NCBI GenBank assembly: GCA_963737015.1
Contig: CAVTQZ010000001.1
Location: 1,054,001 to 1,118,000 of the forward strand
DNA length: 64,000 nt
DNA from: CAVTQZ01 sp963737015
GTDB taxonomy: Bacteria > Actinomycetota > Acidimicrobiia > Acidimicrobiales > UBA8190
Direction of reading: 5' to 3'
Below are positions 16,211-25,190 of this stretch, one piece after another. Positions within the stretch are counted from its first letter, which is position 1. Each line of letters opens with the position of its first letter. The notes under the pieces are model-generated. The model was given only the letters and a program-made list of their open reading frames with translations, searched no databases and was not told where the DNA came from. A program made the translations under genes and the position numbers.

Positions 16211-16912
16211 TCAGCTGTCCTCGTCCCAGTCGTAGAGAGGCGAGTCCGGGGCCGCCTGCGCGGTCGAGACGTGCACTCCTATCTCCGAGACGATCGCCTC
16301 GTCGCTCTCCCCCGCCGCGCGCCGCGCGGCGACGACGAACGAACGCACCTTTCTCGGATCCTTCACCCCCGGCGAGGACTCCACACCGGTGCAGACGTCC
16401 ACGCCGAAGGGATGCAGATGGTCGATCGCGTCGGCGACGTTGCCGGGGTGGAGGCCGCCTGAGACGACGAGCCGGGCGGGGTCCACCACGCCCTCGGCCA
16501 GTCGCCAGTCGAAGACCGTGCCCGAACCGGGCGACTGGGAGTCGACCATGACGAGGCCTGCGCCGTAGGAGTCGATGTGCTCGATGTTGCGGTGTCCGGC
16601 GGGGAAGGCTTTGATCGCAAGAGGGACGCGCTCTGCGACCCAGCGGGTGTCCTCGGCGCTCTCCTCACCATGTAGCTGGGCCGCACGCAGCCCGATGGAG
16701 TTGGTTATCTCCACGACGCGCCCGGGCGCCTCGTTGCGGAAGACACCCACCGTCAGTATCTCGGGGGGAACGCGCTCGGCGATGCGGCGAGCGGCCTGGG
16801 CGGACAGTTGGCGGGGCGAGGGGGCGAAGACGAAACCGATCGCATCGGCCCCGAGCGCGACGGCGAGGAGCGCGTCGGCCTCCGAGGTGACACCGCAGAT
16901 CTTCACGAGCAT
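16211..16912 (-). CDS. trpF: Phosphoribosylanthranilate isomerase
   Basis: TrpF catalyses the Amadori rearrangement of phosphoribosylanthranilate. The 233-residue TIM barrel has the catalytic C6 in VKICGVT and D124 in GLVMVDSQSPGSG, plus AAQLHG and the phosphate site SGGLHPGNV. A free-standing trpF is notable: most actinobacteria lack it and use the dual-function PriA (HisA) instead. A C-terminal extension of about 25 residues (VSEIGVHVSTAQAAPDSPLY) exceeds the usual length. The gene lies between trpC and trpB. Confidence 0.93.
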   Translation of the reverse strand: MLVKICGVTSEADALLAVALGADAIGFVFAPSPRQLSAQAARRIAERVPPEILTVGVFRNEAPGRVVEITNSIGLRAAQLHGEESAEDTRWVAERVPLAIKAFPAGHRNIEHIDSYGAGLVMVDSQSPGSGTVFDWRLAEGVVDPARLVVSGGLHPGNVADAIDHLHPFGVDVCTGVESSPGVKDPRKVRSFVVAARRAAGESDEAIVSEIGVHVSTAQAAPDSPLYDWDEDS

Positions 16913-16933
16913 CGGCGAGAGCCCTTCGAACCT

Positions 16934-17863
16934 CTAGGACGTTGAAGCGGTGTGCGCGCACGAGCGCGATCCGATGCCGTGGCCCGCCAGGCTCGCCACC
17001 GCGCTCTTCCGGTCCGATGCGCGGAGCAGGGATTCGCCCACGAGGACCGCCTGGTAACCCACGTCGGCGAGGCGCTTCGCGTCGCCCGGACCGCCGATGC
17101 CGGACTCGGCCACCGCGATGACTTCCGCAGGGATGTGCGCGGCGATGCGCCTCGCGCGATCGGTGTCGACCTCGAAGCTGTGGAGGTCGCGTTGGTTCAC
17201 GCCGACGAGCTCGGCGCCGACCTGCATCGCGCGCTCGAGCTCCTCCTCGTCGTGGACCTCCACCAGCGCGTCCATACCGAGCTCCCGGGCCAGCGTGTGA
17301 AGCTCGCCCAGCTCCTCGTCGTTGAGCGCCGCGACGATCAGCAGTACGGCGTCCGCGCCCATGAGCCGGGCGTCGCAGAGGTCGAGGTCGCTGACCGTGA
17401 AGTCCTTTCGGAGCACGGGGAGCCCGCAGGCGTCGCGGGCTGCGACGAGATCTTCGGGGGAGCCGGCGAAGAAGTCGGCGTCGGTGAGGACCGAGACGCA
17501 CGTCGCACCCCCGTTCTCGTAGTCGCGTGCCACCGCAGCAGGATCCAGGTCGCCTGCGATGTCGCCCTTCGAGGGCGAGCGCCGCTTGATCTCGGCGATG
17601 ACGGCGAGGCCTGTGCTGTCGGCGAGATGGTCCGCGAATCCCCGGGGTGAGGGGGTCAGCTCGGCCTGTTCCAAAAGCGCGTGGCGGTCACGTCGATCGA
17701 GCCGGGCACGGGCCCTGTGAGCAGCCACGATCTCGTCGAGATAGGTCGCGCTCGTCGCGCTCGAACCGCGGGGCGACACCTCTTTGGGCACCCAACCGAG
17801 CCTATCGGCAGGCCCCGGTTCGCCGTCTGCATTTGCGGTGCATTCGCCGGCGTTCGTCTGCAC
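16934..17863 (-). CDS. trpC: Indole-3-glycerol phosphate synthase
   Basis: TrpC closes the indole ring of carboxyphenylaminodeoxyribulose phosphate. Up to 309 residues are encoded. The core has AVIAEIKRRSPSKG (catalytic E91 and K93), RKDFTV, LLIVAAL, EVHDEEEL, GVNQRDLHSFEVD and AESGIGGPGDAKRL, all family hallmarks. The first 40 residues are poorly conserved, so the true start may be the GTG at 17791 (VPKEVSPRGSS) rather than the ATG at 17863. First gene of the trpCFBA block, divergent from the response-regulator gene on the plus strand. Confidence 0.93.
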   Translation of the reverse strand: MQTNAGECTANADGEPGPADRLGWVPKEVSPRGSSATSATYLDEIVAAHRARARLDRRDRHALLEQAELTPSPRGFADHLADSTGLAVIAEIKRRSPSKGDIAGDLDPAAVARDYENGGATCVSVLTDADFFAGSPEDLVAARDACGLPVLRKDFTVSDLDLCDARLMGADAVLLIVAALNDEELGELHTLARELGMDALVEVHDEEELERAMQVGAELVGVNQRDLHSFEVDTDRARRIAAHIPAEVIAVAESGIGGPGDAKRLADVGYQAVLVGESLLRASDRKSAVASLAGHGIGSRSCAHTASTS

Positions 17864-18024
17864 TTGTCGGCGTCGTGACGCTCACACTCTGCTCACACAG
17901 CGATCACCGCTTCCTGATGCGTCGCACGTGCAATTCGCATGTGACCCCGTTCTTTGCGCATGGACCCACCTCGAGCGTTGCCGATGGCAGGCTTGGGGAC
18001 GTGGGAGGAGGGGGGGACTGCATC

Positions 18025-18681
18025 GTGGTCATCGAGGACGACCACAACATCTCCGACCTCGTCGCCATCTACCTGCGCCGGGAGGGCTTCCGGGTCCTGC
18101 AGGCCGACGAGGCCGCGTACGGGCTCACCCTCGTCGAAAGGGAGCACCCGAAGCTCGTGATCGTCGACGTGGGCCTTCCCGGAGACCTCGACGGGTTCGA
18201 TGTCTGCCGCAAGGTACGGGCGGGCGGCGACGTACCGATCGTGATGTTGACGGCCCGGGAGGACGAGGTCGACAGGGTGCTCGGGCTCGAGCTGGGCGCC
18301 GACGACTACGTGACGAAGCCCTTCTCGCCCCGCGAGCTCGTCGCCAGGGTCCACGCGATTCTCCGGCGCGCGGCTTCGCACAACCGCAACGAGCCGGTCG
18401 TGTTGGAGGTCGGCGACGTCGCACTGGACACCGGGCGACACGAAGTACGAAAGGCCGGCCAGCTCGTCAACCTGACCGCGCGTGAGTTCGATCTTCTCGC
18501 CTATCTCGCATCGAACAAGGGCCTCGTCCTTTCGCGGCGCCAGTTGCTCGACGGCGTCTGGGGAGAAGGTTGGTACGGGGATGAGCGAACCGTCGACGTC
18601 CACGTCAGGCAATTGCGCAAGAAGCTCGGCGAGGACCTGCCACTGGCGACGATATGGGGAGTCGGTTACCGGCTCGACTGA
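18025..18681 (+). CDS. OmpR/PhoB-type response regulator
   Basis: The protein has 218 residues with a receiver domain (phosphoacceptor D48 in LVIVDVGLPG, K98 in YVTKPFS) and a winged-helix DNA-binding domain (LTAREFDLLAYLASNKG ... RTVDVHVRQLRKKLG ... WGVGYRLD). The start is taken as GTG 18025, preceded by GGAGGAGGGGGG; an upstream GTG at 18001 would overlap that ribosome site. It diverges from trpC and is followed after 18 bases by its likely partner kinase. The target genes are unknown. Confidence 0.9.
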   Translation: MVIEDDHNISDLVAIYLRREGFRVLQADEAAYGLTLVEREHPKLVIVDVGLPGDLDGFDVCRKVRAGGDVPIVMLTAREDEVDRVLGLELGADDYVTKPFSPRELVARVHAILRRAASHNRNEPVVLEVGDVALDTGRHEVRKAGQLVNLTAREFDLLAYLASNKGLVLSRRQLLDGVWGEGWYGDERTVDVHVRQLRKKLGEDLPLATIWGVGYRLD

Positions 18682-18699
18682 GCCGGATGCGGGACAACC

Positions 18700-20190
18700 A
18701 TGCGTCGTCGACTGACCGTCGCCATCCTCGCCGTCGTCATCGGGACGCTGTTGTTGACGGTCGCGGGTGGGCTCCTTCTGGTGCGCCGCGCCGCCACGTC
18801 GACGGCTCAGAGCGACCTGACCGGACAGGCGCAGTCGCTCGGCCAGTTGCTCTCGCGGCGCGCTGCGGCGGCTGACCAGACCCTCATCCGCGTCCTCAAG
18901 AAGGTCGGTTCGTACAAGGACCTCGTGCCCGTCGGTCTGTCAGCCGACGGCTCGTTCGAAACGCTTCCTGCCCCGCTCACCACTTCGGCCCTCGACGTCG
19001 CCGCGCTCAGGGAGGGCCAGACCGTCGACGGCAACCTCGGGGACCTCGTGTACGCAGCTGTTCCGATCAACCTGAACCTGAAGGAGCGGGCGCTACGGAA
19101 CATCCCTTTGACGGACACACCCGTGCTGATCGTCACAAAGACGGTCGCGGACCCGGTGAACGGCGTTGCGTACTTCGCCCTGGTGGCGGGCGCCGTCCTC
19201 GTACTCGGGACCGCTGTGGCCGCGTTCGTGGCGCGGCGGATCAGCGCTCCCATCGTGAGGGCGGTTACCGCGACGCGCCGCATGGCGTCGGGCCATCTGG
19301 ACGCCCGGGTCCCGATCGCTTCTCACGATCCTCCGGAGCTCGCGGAACTGGCGGTCGCCATTAACTCTCTCGGGGAGGGCCTCGGTCGAGCGCGTGGCCT
19401 CGAGCGGCAGTTCCTCATGTCCGTCTCGCACGAGCTGCGCACGCCCCTCACGTCGATCCGGGGGTACGCGGACGCGGTCGCCGAGGGTGCGACCGACGAC
19501 GTCGTCACCGCTGCCGGTGTCATCGCGAGCGAGTCGAAGAGGCTGGAGCGGCTGGTCCAGGACCTGCTGGACCTCGCCCGCCTCGACGCCAGGCAGTTCT
19601 CCCTTCACATGCAGCGCGTCGACGCGGCGGATATCGCCGAGGGAGTGGCGGACGGTTTTCGCCGCGAGGCGCAGGCTGCGGGTCTCGAGCTCGCCACGTC
19701 GGTGGCAGATGAAGGCGTGTGGGTCGACGCGGACCCGGACCGCCTGGCCCAGGTCGTCGCGAACCTCGTGGAGAACGCCTTCAAGTTCGCGGCGACGAAA
19801 GTGGAGGTCGGCGCCACAACTCGGCACCCCGGAAGTGCGATCTGGGTAACCGACGACGGACCCGGGATCAGCGCTTCGGACCTACCGCACGTCTTCGAGC
19901 GGCATTTCCGCTCCGACAGGGTTCCCGCCCGGCGGCTCGGCTCGGGGCTCGGGCTTGCGATCGTGGCGGAACTCGCCCAGGCGATGGGCGCAACGGTCGA
20001 CGTGGAGTCGCCGTTGCCGGGAGGACGCGGGACCAGGATGGTCCTCTGGTTCCCTGCGCGCTCGGGCGCCGGTGCGACGGGTGGATCGGGCGGGTCAGAT
20101 GGATCCAGCGGGACGGCTAACGCCGCGCCCGCGTCGGCTTCATCTGCCGATGCGTCTCAGACGAGCGGGAGCTCCCTCAGCTCGGCCTGA
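18700..20190 (+). CDS. Membrane sensor histidine kinase
   Basis: The 496-residue protein has a membrane helix at 7-28, an extracytoplasmic sensor region (about 30-155), a second helix at 157-177 and HAMP (180-232). The HisKA domain has the phosphoacceptor H244 in MSVSHELRTPLTSIRGYAD, and the ATPase domain has the N box (NLVENAFKFA), the G1 box (VTDDGPGIS) and the G2 box (GSGLGLAIV). The C-terminus ends in a Ser/Gly/Ala-rich tail. It follows its cognate regulator. Its end overlaps the end of convergent ygfZ by 34 bases. The signal is unknown. Confidence 0.92.
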   Translation: MRRRLTVAILAVVIGTLLLTVAGGLLLVRRAATSTAQSDLTGQAQSLGQLLSRRAAAADQTLIRVLKKVGSYKDLVPVGLSADGSFETLPAPLTTSALDVAALREGQTVDGNLGDLVYAAVPINLNLKERALRNIPLTDTPVLIVTKTVADPVNGVAYFALVAGAVLVLGTAVAAFVARRISAPIVRAVTATRRMASGHLDARVPIASHDPPELAELAVAINSLGEGLGRARGLERQFLMSVSHELRTPLTSIRGYADAVAEGATDDVVTAAGVIASESKRLERLVQDLLDLARLDARQFSLHMQRVDAADIAEGVADGFRREAQAAGLELATSVADEGVWVDADPDRLAQVVANLVENAFKFAATKVEVGATTRHPGSAIWVTDDGPGISASDLPHVFERHFRSDRVPARRLGSGLGLAIVAELAQAMGATVDVESPLPGGRGTRMVLWFPARSGAGATGGSGGSDGSSGTANAAPASASSADASQTSGSSLSSA

Positions 20191-21174
20191 ACCCGAACCG
20201 GTTCCGGCGCTCGGTCGCCGGCGGAGTGAGAGATACGGAGCTCGACGGTGGCAGGCGGTGCCAGCGAACGGTGGACGTAGCCGAGAGCTGCCACTGCGCC
20301 GAGAGCTGGTGACCACGCGGCCGAGGTGACACTCCCCAGGACCTTTTCGGCGTTTTCAGCGCGCACGATCTCTGCGCCGACGATCTCTGCGCCGACGACG
20401 CCCGTCACAGGCGTCTCGTCTGGAAGGACGAGTCCCATCAGTCGCCGCGCCACTCGGTTGCCCCGCGCGTCGAGTCTCGCCACGAGCTCCTGGCCCGTGT
20501 AACAACCTTTCGTGAAGCTCACGCAACGCTCGAGGAGATGTGCCTCAGCAGGGATCGTGCGGTCGTCGAGCTCGAAACCCATCTCCGGGATGCCGGCCTC
20601 TATGCGCAGGGCTTCGAGAGCGTCGTCTCTGCACTCGCGAGCTCCGTGTGGGATGTCGGGCGCCTCACCCATGATGTCGAGGCCCTCGACCCCGTTCCAC
20701 GAGTACCGAATCACGAGTGAACCGTTCCTTACGCCACCCGTGAGGGGTCCCGAAGGCGCAACCGAATGTACCGGAGCCTTGTTGCCCCTCAAGGCGACGC
20801 ACCGCCAGGGAAGCGCTTCTATCTCGGCTTTGATGCGCAGCTTGAAGCGCTGCAGGCGGGCGCGTACCGCTTCCCCGTAACCGTTGGCGACGTCCACGAC
20901 GAACTCGTCATCTGCAGCTCTCGTCACCCTGATCGAGCGCGTCGAGCTTCCCCTGAGGTTCGAGTAACAGCGCGTCTGTGGTATCCCCGACCGGTAGAGC
21001 CAGCAGGTCCTGCGTGCACTGCCCTTGGAGGTACTCGAGCGCTTGCGGACCGTGCACGAGCAGGACGTCGCGTCCGAGTCGCACGGCGCCGGCAGTGTTT
21101 CGAAGCGCCCCGTAATCATCTGTGAACCCGTCGCGGAGTCCGAGCTCGCCCGGGACCGAAGGACGTTTCGTCAA
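20157..21174 (-). pseudogene. ygfZ: YgfZ/GcvT-family folate-binding protein, one frameshift
   Basis: YgfZ-type proteins bind folate and help maintain certain iron-sulfur enzymes. The start is TTG 21174, overlapping the trpE stop in a TTGA junction. The first part (FTDDYGALRNTAGAVRLGRD ... LEYLQGQCTQDLLAL ... LLEPQGKLDAL) breaks off near 20931-20936. The next frame continues VTRAADDEFVVDV and then holds the hallmark KGCYTGQELVARLDARG and VARRLMGLVLP. One surplus base in CTCGATCAGG accounts for the break. Apart from this the gene looks intact and under selection, so a sequence error is likely. A short tandem repeat encodes GAEIVGAEIV near the C-terminus. Confidence 0.82.
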
Positions 21175-22844
21175 GAATTCGTGGTTGCGCCCGAGGCGAC
21201 CTGTGAAGGTGCTCGCGTGGCGTCTTGGCTTCGGCTTTCGGAGGATCTCTCGGAGCTCGCGACGAGACGTGGGGCTTCGGGGGGAACGTGGGAGCGGGCA
21301 CGGCGGGCGGCGGGAACAGCGGCCAATAGCGCGGCGGCCTTGTTCACGCATTCGGTGTCCTCTTCGGCGGGATCACTGTCCGCGACGATCCCCGCTCCCG
21401 CCTGCACCGACGCCTTGCCCTCGGGATCCACGACCATCGTGCGGATCGCGATGGCCGTATCGAGGTTGCCCGAGAAGTCGAGGTACCCGACGACGCCGCC
21501 GTAGACACCGCGTTTGGTCGGTTCGAGATCGTCGATTATCTGCATCGCTCGCACCTTGGGCGCCCCCGAGAGTGTCCCGGCGGGAAGCGTCGCCCGGAGA
21601 ACGTCGACGGGTGTCTTGCCGGGCGCGAGGCTCCCCGAGACCTGCGACGTCAAATGCATCACATGGCTGTATCGCTCCACGGTCATGAACTCGTCGACCT
21701 TCTCCGACCCGAAGGTCACCACCCTTCCGACGTCGTTTCTGGCGAGATCGACGAGCATGACGTGCTCAGCGAGCTCTTTCGGGTGTTCGGCCAGCTCGGC
21801 AGCGAGTCGGGTGTCCTCGATCTCGTTCGAACCCCGACGCCGCGTGCCGGCGATCGGGCGCGAAGTCACCACGCCGTCGCGCAGCCTCACCATGGGCTCG
21901 GGGGAGGACCCCACGACCGTACAGTGCTCCGTCCGAAGGAAATAGAGGTACGGGCTCGGGTTCACCAGCCGCAATTCCCGATAGAGATCGAAAGGATCGG
22001 CTTCGAGGTCGAGATCGAAGCGTTGGGAGAGAACGACCTGGAATATGTCCCCGGCCGTTATGTGCTCCTTCGCTGTTTCGACGGCCCGCATGTACTGGCC
22101 GGGCGACATGGTCCGCTCGATCTCGGGAAGCGGCTCACCCGGGAGAGGAGGCGTGAGCTCGGGAGCGTCCAGGGGTTCGAACAGCTGCCGGGCCAATGCT
22201 TCGAGCCGGACGGTCGCGTCCTCGTGCGCGAGGGCGGCATCCGAGGCCGACCAACTCGGGTCGGCGACGACGTTGTCGACAAGCACGACGCGCTGGCGCC
22301 AGTGGTCGAAGGCACACAGCTGTCCGATCACCTGCAGCACAGCGTCCGGGAATCCCTGGTCGTCGGGCGGCGTGTTCGGAAGTTTCTCGACCTCCCGCAC
22401 CACGTCGTATCCGAGGTACCCGACGAGACCACCGTGAAGTGGCGGCAGTCCGATGAGTGCGGGCGAGCGGAAGTTCGAGAGCATCGCTTCGACGGTCGCC
22501 AGCGCTCCCTCGTTCATTCGAGCGGACACCTCGGCCGGAAAGGTCAACGAACCGGTCGAAGAAACGCCTCGTCCACGCGCGACAAGGGTCGCGAGGGGAT
22601 TGACGCCGACAAAGGAGTAGCGCCCCCAGCGCTCGCTCCCCTCGACCGACTCGAGGAGGAAGCCGGGGCCGCTCCCCACCACCTTCATGAAGGCCGAGAC
22701 GGGTGTGAGCGTGTCGGCCACGACCTCTCGCCATACAGGGACGATGAGGTGGCGGCTCGTCAGCTCGCGAAACTCGTCGGGACTCGGACCCAGCGTCCCG
22801 AGCGTCGGTCGGGTGGCTCGCTCCGGCTCAGTGTGCGGTGGCAT
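21171..22844 (-). CDS. trpE: Anthranilate synthase component I
   Basis: TrpE makes anthranilate from chorismate with ammonia from TrpG. The 557-residue protein has the N-terminal feedback region (VGSGPGFLLESVEG, with the LLES inhibitor-binding motif) and the chorismate-binding domain: IAGTRRRGSNEIED, ELAEHVMLVDLARNDVGRV, LPAGTLSGAPKVRAM and GAGIVADSDPAEE. The residues after 520 are a low-complexity tail. No trpG or trpD is in the window, so the glutaminase partner is elsewhere. The ATG start lies inside the end of hisI (17-base overlap), and ygfZ follows. Confidence 0.95.
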   Translation of the reverse strand: MPPHTEPERATRPTLGTLGPSPDEFRELTSRHLIVPVWREVVADTLTPVSAFMKVVGSGPGFLLESVEGSERWGRYSFVGVNPLATLVARGRGVSSTGSLTFPAEVSARMNEGALATVEAMLSNFRSPALIGLPPLHGGLVGYLGYDVVREVEKLPNTPPDDQGFPDAVLQVIGQLCAFDHWRQRVVLVDNVVADPSWSASDAALAHEDATVRLEALARQLFEPLDAPELTPPLPGEPLPEIERTMSPGQYMRAVETAKEHITAGDIFQVVLSQRFDLDLEADPFDLYRELRLVNPSPYLYFLRTEHCTVVGSSPEPMVRLRDGVVTSRPIAGTRRRGSNEIEDTRLAAELAEHPKELAEHVMLVDLARNDVGRVVTFGSEKVDEFMTVERYSHVMHLTSQVSGSLAPGKTPVDVLRATLPAGTLSGAPKVRAMQIIDDLEPTKRGVYGGVVGYLDFSGNLDTAIAIRTMVVDPEGKASVQAGAGIVADSDPAEEDTECVNKAAALLAAVPAARRARSHVPPEAPRLVASSERSSESRSQDATRAPSQVASGATTNS

Positions 22845-23211
22845 CGGGACCGAAGGATCGATAGAAGCACGATCGCTCTCCGGTATGGCATGCGCCGCGA
22901 CCGTCCTGGTCGACGACTACGAGGATCGCGTCACCATCGCAGTCGTAAGAAACCCGCCTCACCCACTGACGGTCACCCGACGTCTCGCCCTTGCACCAGT
23001 ACTCCTGACGGCTACGGCTCCAAAACCAGCTGCGCCCGGTCTCGAGAGTTCGACGGAGGGCTTCGGCGTCCATGTAGCCGAGCATCAGCACCGCGCCGTC
23101 GGAAGCGTCCTGGATCACCGCGGGTACGAGTCCATCGGAGCCGAATCGGATCTCCCCCATCTGTTCGTCCGTGTACTCGACCGGCGTCGCAGTCCGCTCG
23201 GGCGGCGTCAC
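22828..23211 (-). CDS. hisI: Phosphoribosyl-AMP cyclohydrolase
   Basis: HisI hydrolyses the adenine ring of PR-AMP in histidine synthesis. The 127-residue protein (GTG at 23211, VTPPERTATPVEYTDEQMG; an ATG 17 codons in is possible) shows WSRSRQEYWCKGETSGD, the metal-binding CDGDAILVVVDQDGRGACHTG and the closing SCFYR. The three zinc cysteines of the family (C in YWCKG, CDGD, ACHTG) are visible. The open frame continues upstream through the GroES-like gene, but that is a shadow. It overlaps trpE by 17 bases. The pyrophosphohydrolase (hisE) is not fused and not in the window. Confidence 0.93.
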   Translation of the reverse strand: MTPPERTATPVEYTDEQMGEIRFGSDGLVPAVIQDASDGAVLMLGYMDAEALRRTLETGRSWFWSRSRQEYWCKGETSGDRQWVRRVSYDCDGDAILVVVDQDGRGACHTGERSCFYRSFGPDATAH

Positions 23212-23230
23212 CGAAGCCGTGCGCGTCTGC

Positions 23231-23638
23231 TCAGAGGTAGAGCCCTGTGCCACTGTCGATCCTCTCGGAGGCCACGGCGTGTATGTCGCGCTCGCGCAGG
23301 ATGACGTAGTCGTCACCTTGGACGTCCACTTCGAAGCGGTCCTCGGGATTGAAGAGGACCTTGTCTCCCGGCTTGATCGTGCGGACGTGGGGCCCGACAG
23401 CGACCACCTCCGCCCACATGAGACGACGCGAAACCTGTGCCGTGGCGGGTATGAGGATGCCTGCGCGAGAGCGTCTTTCGCCTTCCGCACGCGGGGGCTG
23501 AGCGAGGACGCGGTCCGCGAGCATCGTGATCGGCTGCTTCGGTTCGGGAACACGGGCCGGTTCGGACGACGAGCGCGTACCGGACGACTCCTTCGAAGAA
23601 CGGACCTGCTTGGAGGTCTTCGCCGGAGCGGGGTCCAC
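23231..23638 (-). CDS. GroES-like (Cpn10) protein with N-terminal extension
   Basis: The 135-residue protein has a disordered, charged N-terminus of about 35 residues (SSKESSGTRSSSEPARVP) followed by a Cpn10 beta-barrel: MLADRVLAQP, a mobile-loop region RRSRAGILIPATAQ, WAEVVAVGPHVRTIKPGDKV and YVILRERDIHAV. These match the GroES order (xADRVLVxP, SxGGIxLP, GxVxAVGxG, GDxVLF, YLIMxExDILA). No groEL is nearby, and the gene sits inside the histidine cluster between hisF and hisI. It may be a specialised or divergent co-chaperonin. The 3' end is 20 bases upstream of the hisI start. Confidence 0.78.
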   Translation of the reverse strand: MDPAPAKTSKQVRSSKESSGTRSSSEPARVPEPKQPITMLADRVLAQPPRAEGERRSRAGILIPATAQVSRRLMWAEVVAVGPHVRTIKPGDKVLFNPEDRFEVDVQGDDYVILRERDIHAVASERIDSGTGLYL

Positions 23639-23673
23639 CCAGGCAAGCTACCAGCTGAGATACGCCGAGGCGG

Positions 23674-24454
23674 TCAGCCGGTGGCCGGGCCGTCGAACGG
23701 ACGAACGTCCACCCCGTGAGAGATGAGATACGACTTCGCCTCTCTCACGGTGTACTCGCGCATGTGGAATATGGAAGCGGCGAGAAGCGCCTCGGCTCCT
23801 CCGATGAGTGCACCTTCGACGAGATGATCGAGGTTCCCAACTCCTCCGGACGCGACGACAGGTACGTCGACTTCATCCACGACGCGCCGCGTCAGGTCCA
23901 GATCGAAACCCTCGCGTGTTCCGTCGCGGTCCATCGACGTGAGGAGGATCTCACCGGCGCCCGACGTCGTGCACCGCTGTGCCCATTGCAGCGCGTCGAT
24001 CCCGGTCGCGTGGCGTCCCCCATGGGTGTAAACCTCCCAACCGGAGACTCCCCGGCTTCGGGCGTCGATGGCGACCACGACGCATTGGGCCCCGAACTCG
24101 TAGGAGAGCTGCGTTATGAGGTCGGGCTCCGATACAGCGGCCGTGTTGAGCGCGACCTTGTCCGCTCCAGCCCGTAGGAGACGAACGCGCGTCCTCCGCC
24201 GTTCTCACCCCTCCCCCCACGGTGAACGGGATGAAGACCTGCTCAGCCGTGCGGGCGACGACGTCGACCATCGTGTCCCGGCCTTCTGCGGACGCCGTGA
24301 TGTCCAGGAACGTGAGCTCGTCCGCGCCTTCGGCGTCGTACTTCGCGGCGAGCTCCACGGGGTCACCGGCGTCGACCAGGTCTACGAAGCGAACCCCTTT
24401 CACCACCCGTCCCGCGTCGACGTCGAGACAGGGGATCAGACGGACGTTTCGCAC
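23674..24454 (-). pseudogene. hisF: Imidazole glycerol phosphate synthase subunit HisF, one frameshift
   Basis: HisF is the cyclase subunit that joins with HisH to form IGP and AICAR. Part one starts at GTG 24454 (VRNVRLIPCLDVDAGRVVKG) with the catalytic Asp of CLDVD and runs to FTVGGGVRTAEDAR. Near 24184/24185 the frame breaks. The next frame continues RLLRAGADKVALNTAAVSE, then ...IDARSRGVSGWEVYTHGG with the second catalytic Asp, LLTSMDRDGTREGFDLDLTR and VVASGGVGNLDHLVEG. Removing one T (GCGCGTTCGTC) restores a standard 259-residue enzyme. Its partner hisH is intact three genes upstream. The start overlaps the end of hisA by 19 bases. A real loss would make the cell a histidine auxotroph, so sequence error or recoding is likely. 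Confidence 0.88.
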
Positions 24455-25176
24455 GCGGCGAGCGCCTCCTCGACTTCGAGAGTTCCGTTCGCAAGCGCGA
24501 TTCCCACGACCGCACCTGCAAGACGCCGGCCTTTGACCTCCAGTTCGGCGAGCGCAGCGAGATCGGCGGCCGAGGCGACCCCACCGGAAGCTATGACCTC
24601 GTGGCGTGTCGACGCGAGGACAGTTCTGAGCCCGTCGAGGTCCGGGCCCTCGAGGGTGCCATCGCGTTCGATGGAAGTCACGACGAGCGCGGCGATTGAA
24701 AGTTCCTCGACCCGCTCCAGTGCTTCGGCGAGCGGGAGCCCCGACCCTTCCCGCCACCCTTCGACGGCCACCTCGGAGCCTCCGCCCCTGTGGTCCAGTC
24801 CCACGGCCACCCGTCCCGGGAGGGTTCGGCACGTTTCCTCGAGGAGCTCGGGTTCCCGCTGGGCCACAGTTCCGAGGACCACTCTCGCCACGCCGCGGTC
24901 GACAAGTGACCGTGCCGCCGATACGGACCTGACCCCGCCCCCTACCTGGACATGCAGGCCGGTCTCGCGAGCGATGGCGAGCACGACTTCCCGATTGACC
25001 GGCGACCCCGTTCGAGCCGCGTCGAGATCGACCACGTGGAGCCACTTGGCGCCATGGCTCGCGTAGCGGCGCGCCAGGTCGATCGGATCACCGAAATCAC
25101 GTTTGCGCGTGAAGTCCCCCCGCTCGAGGCGAACAGCGTGTCCTTCGATCAGGTCGATCGCGCAGTAGAGGTCCAA
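24436..25176 (-). CDS. hisA: ProFAR isomerase HisA
   Basis: HisA isomerises ProFAR in histidine synthesis. The 246-residue TIM barrel has the first catalytic Asp in YCAIDLIEGHAVRL, HVQVGGGVRSV, AVGLDHRGGG (second half), TSIERDGTLEGPDLDGL and VIASGGVASAADL. In most actinobacteria this gene (priA) also does the TrpF reaction. Here a separate trpF exists, so it may be HisA-only. It lies between hisH and hisF. Confidence 0.93.
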   Translation of the reverse strand: MDLYCAIDLIEGHAVRLERGDFTRKRDFGDPIDLARRYASHGAKWLHVVDLDAARTGSPVNREVVLAIARETGLHVQVGGGVRSVSAARSLVDRGVARVVLGTVAQREPELLEETCRTLPGRVAVGLDHRGGGSEVAVEGWREGSGLPLAEALERVEELSIAALVVTSIERDGTLEGPDLDGLRTVLASTRHEVIASGGVASAADLAALAELEVKGRRLAGAVVGIALANGTLEVEEALAACETSV

Positions 25177-25190
25177 CGGGAATCGCAGCG

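Noticed and set aside
17864..18024. trp leader peptide or attenuator between trpC and the response regulator
   Set aside because: No short Trp-rich reading frame or terminator/antiterminator pair could be seen on the minus strand.
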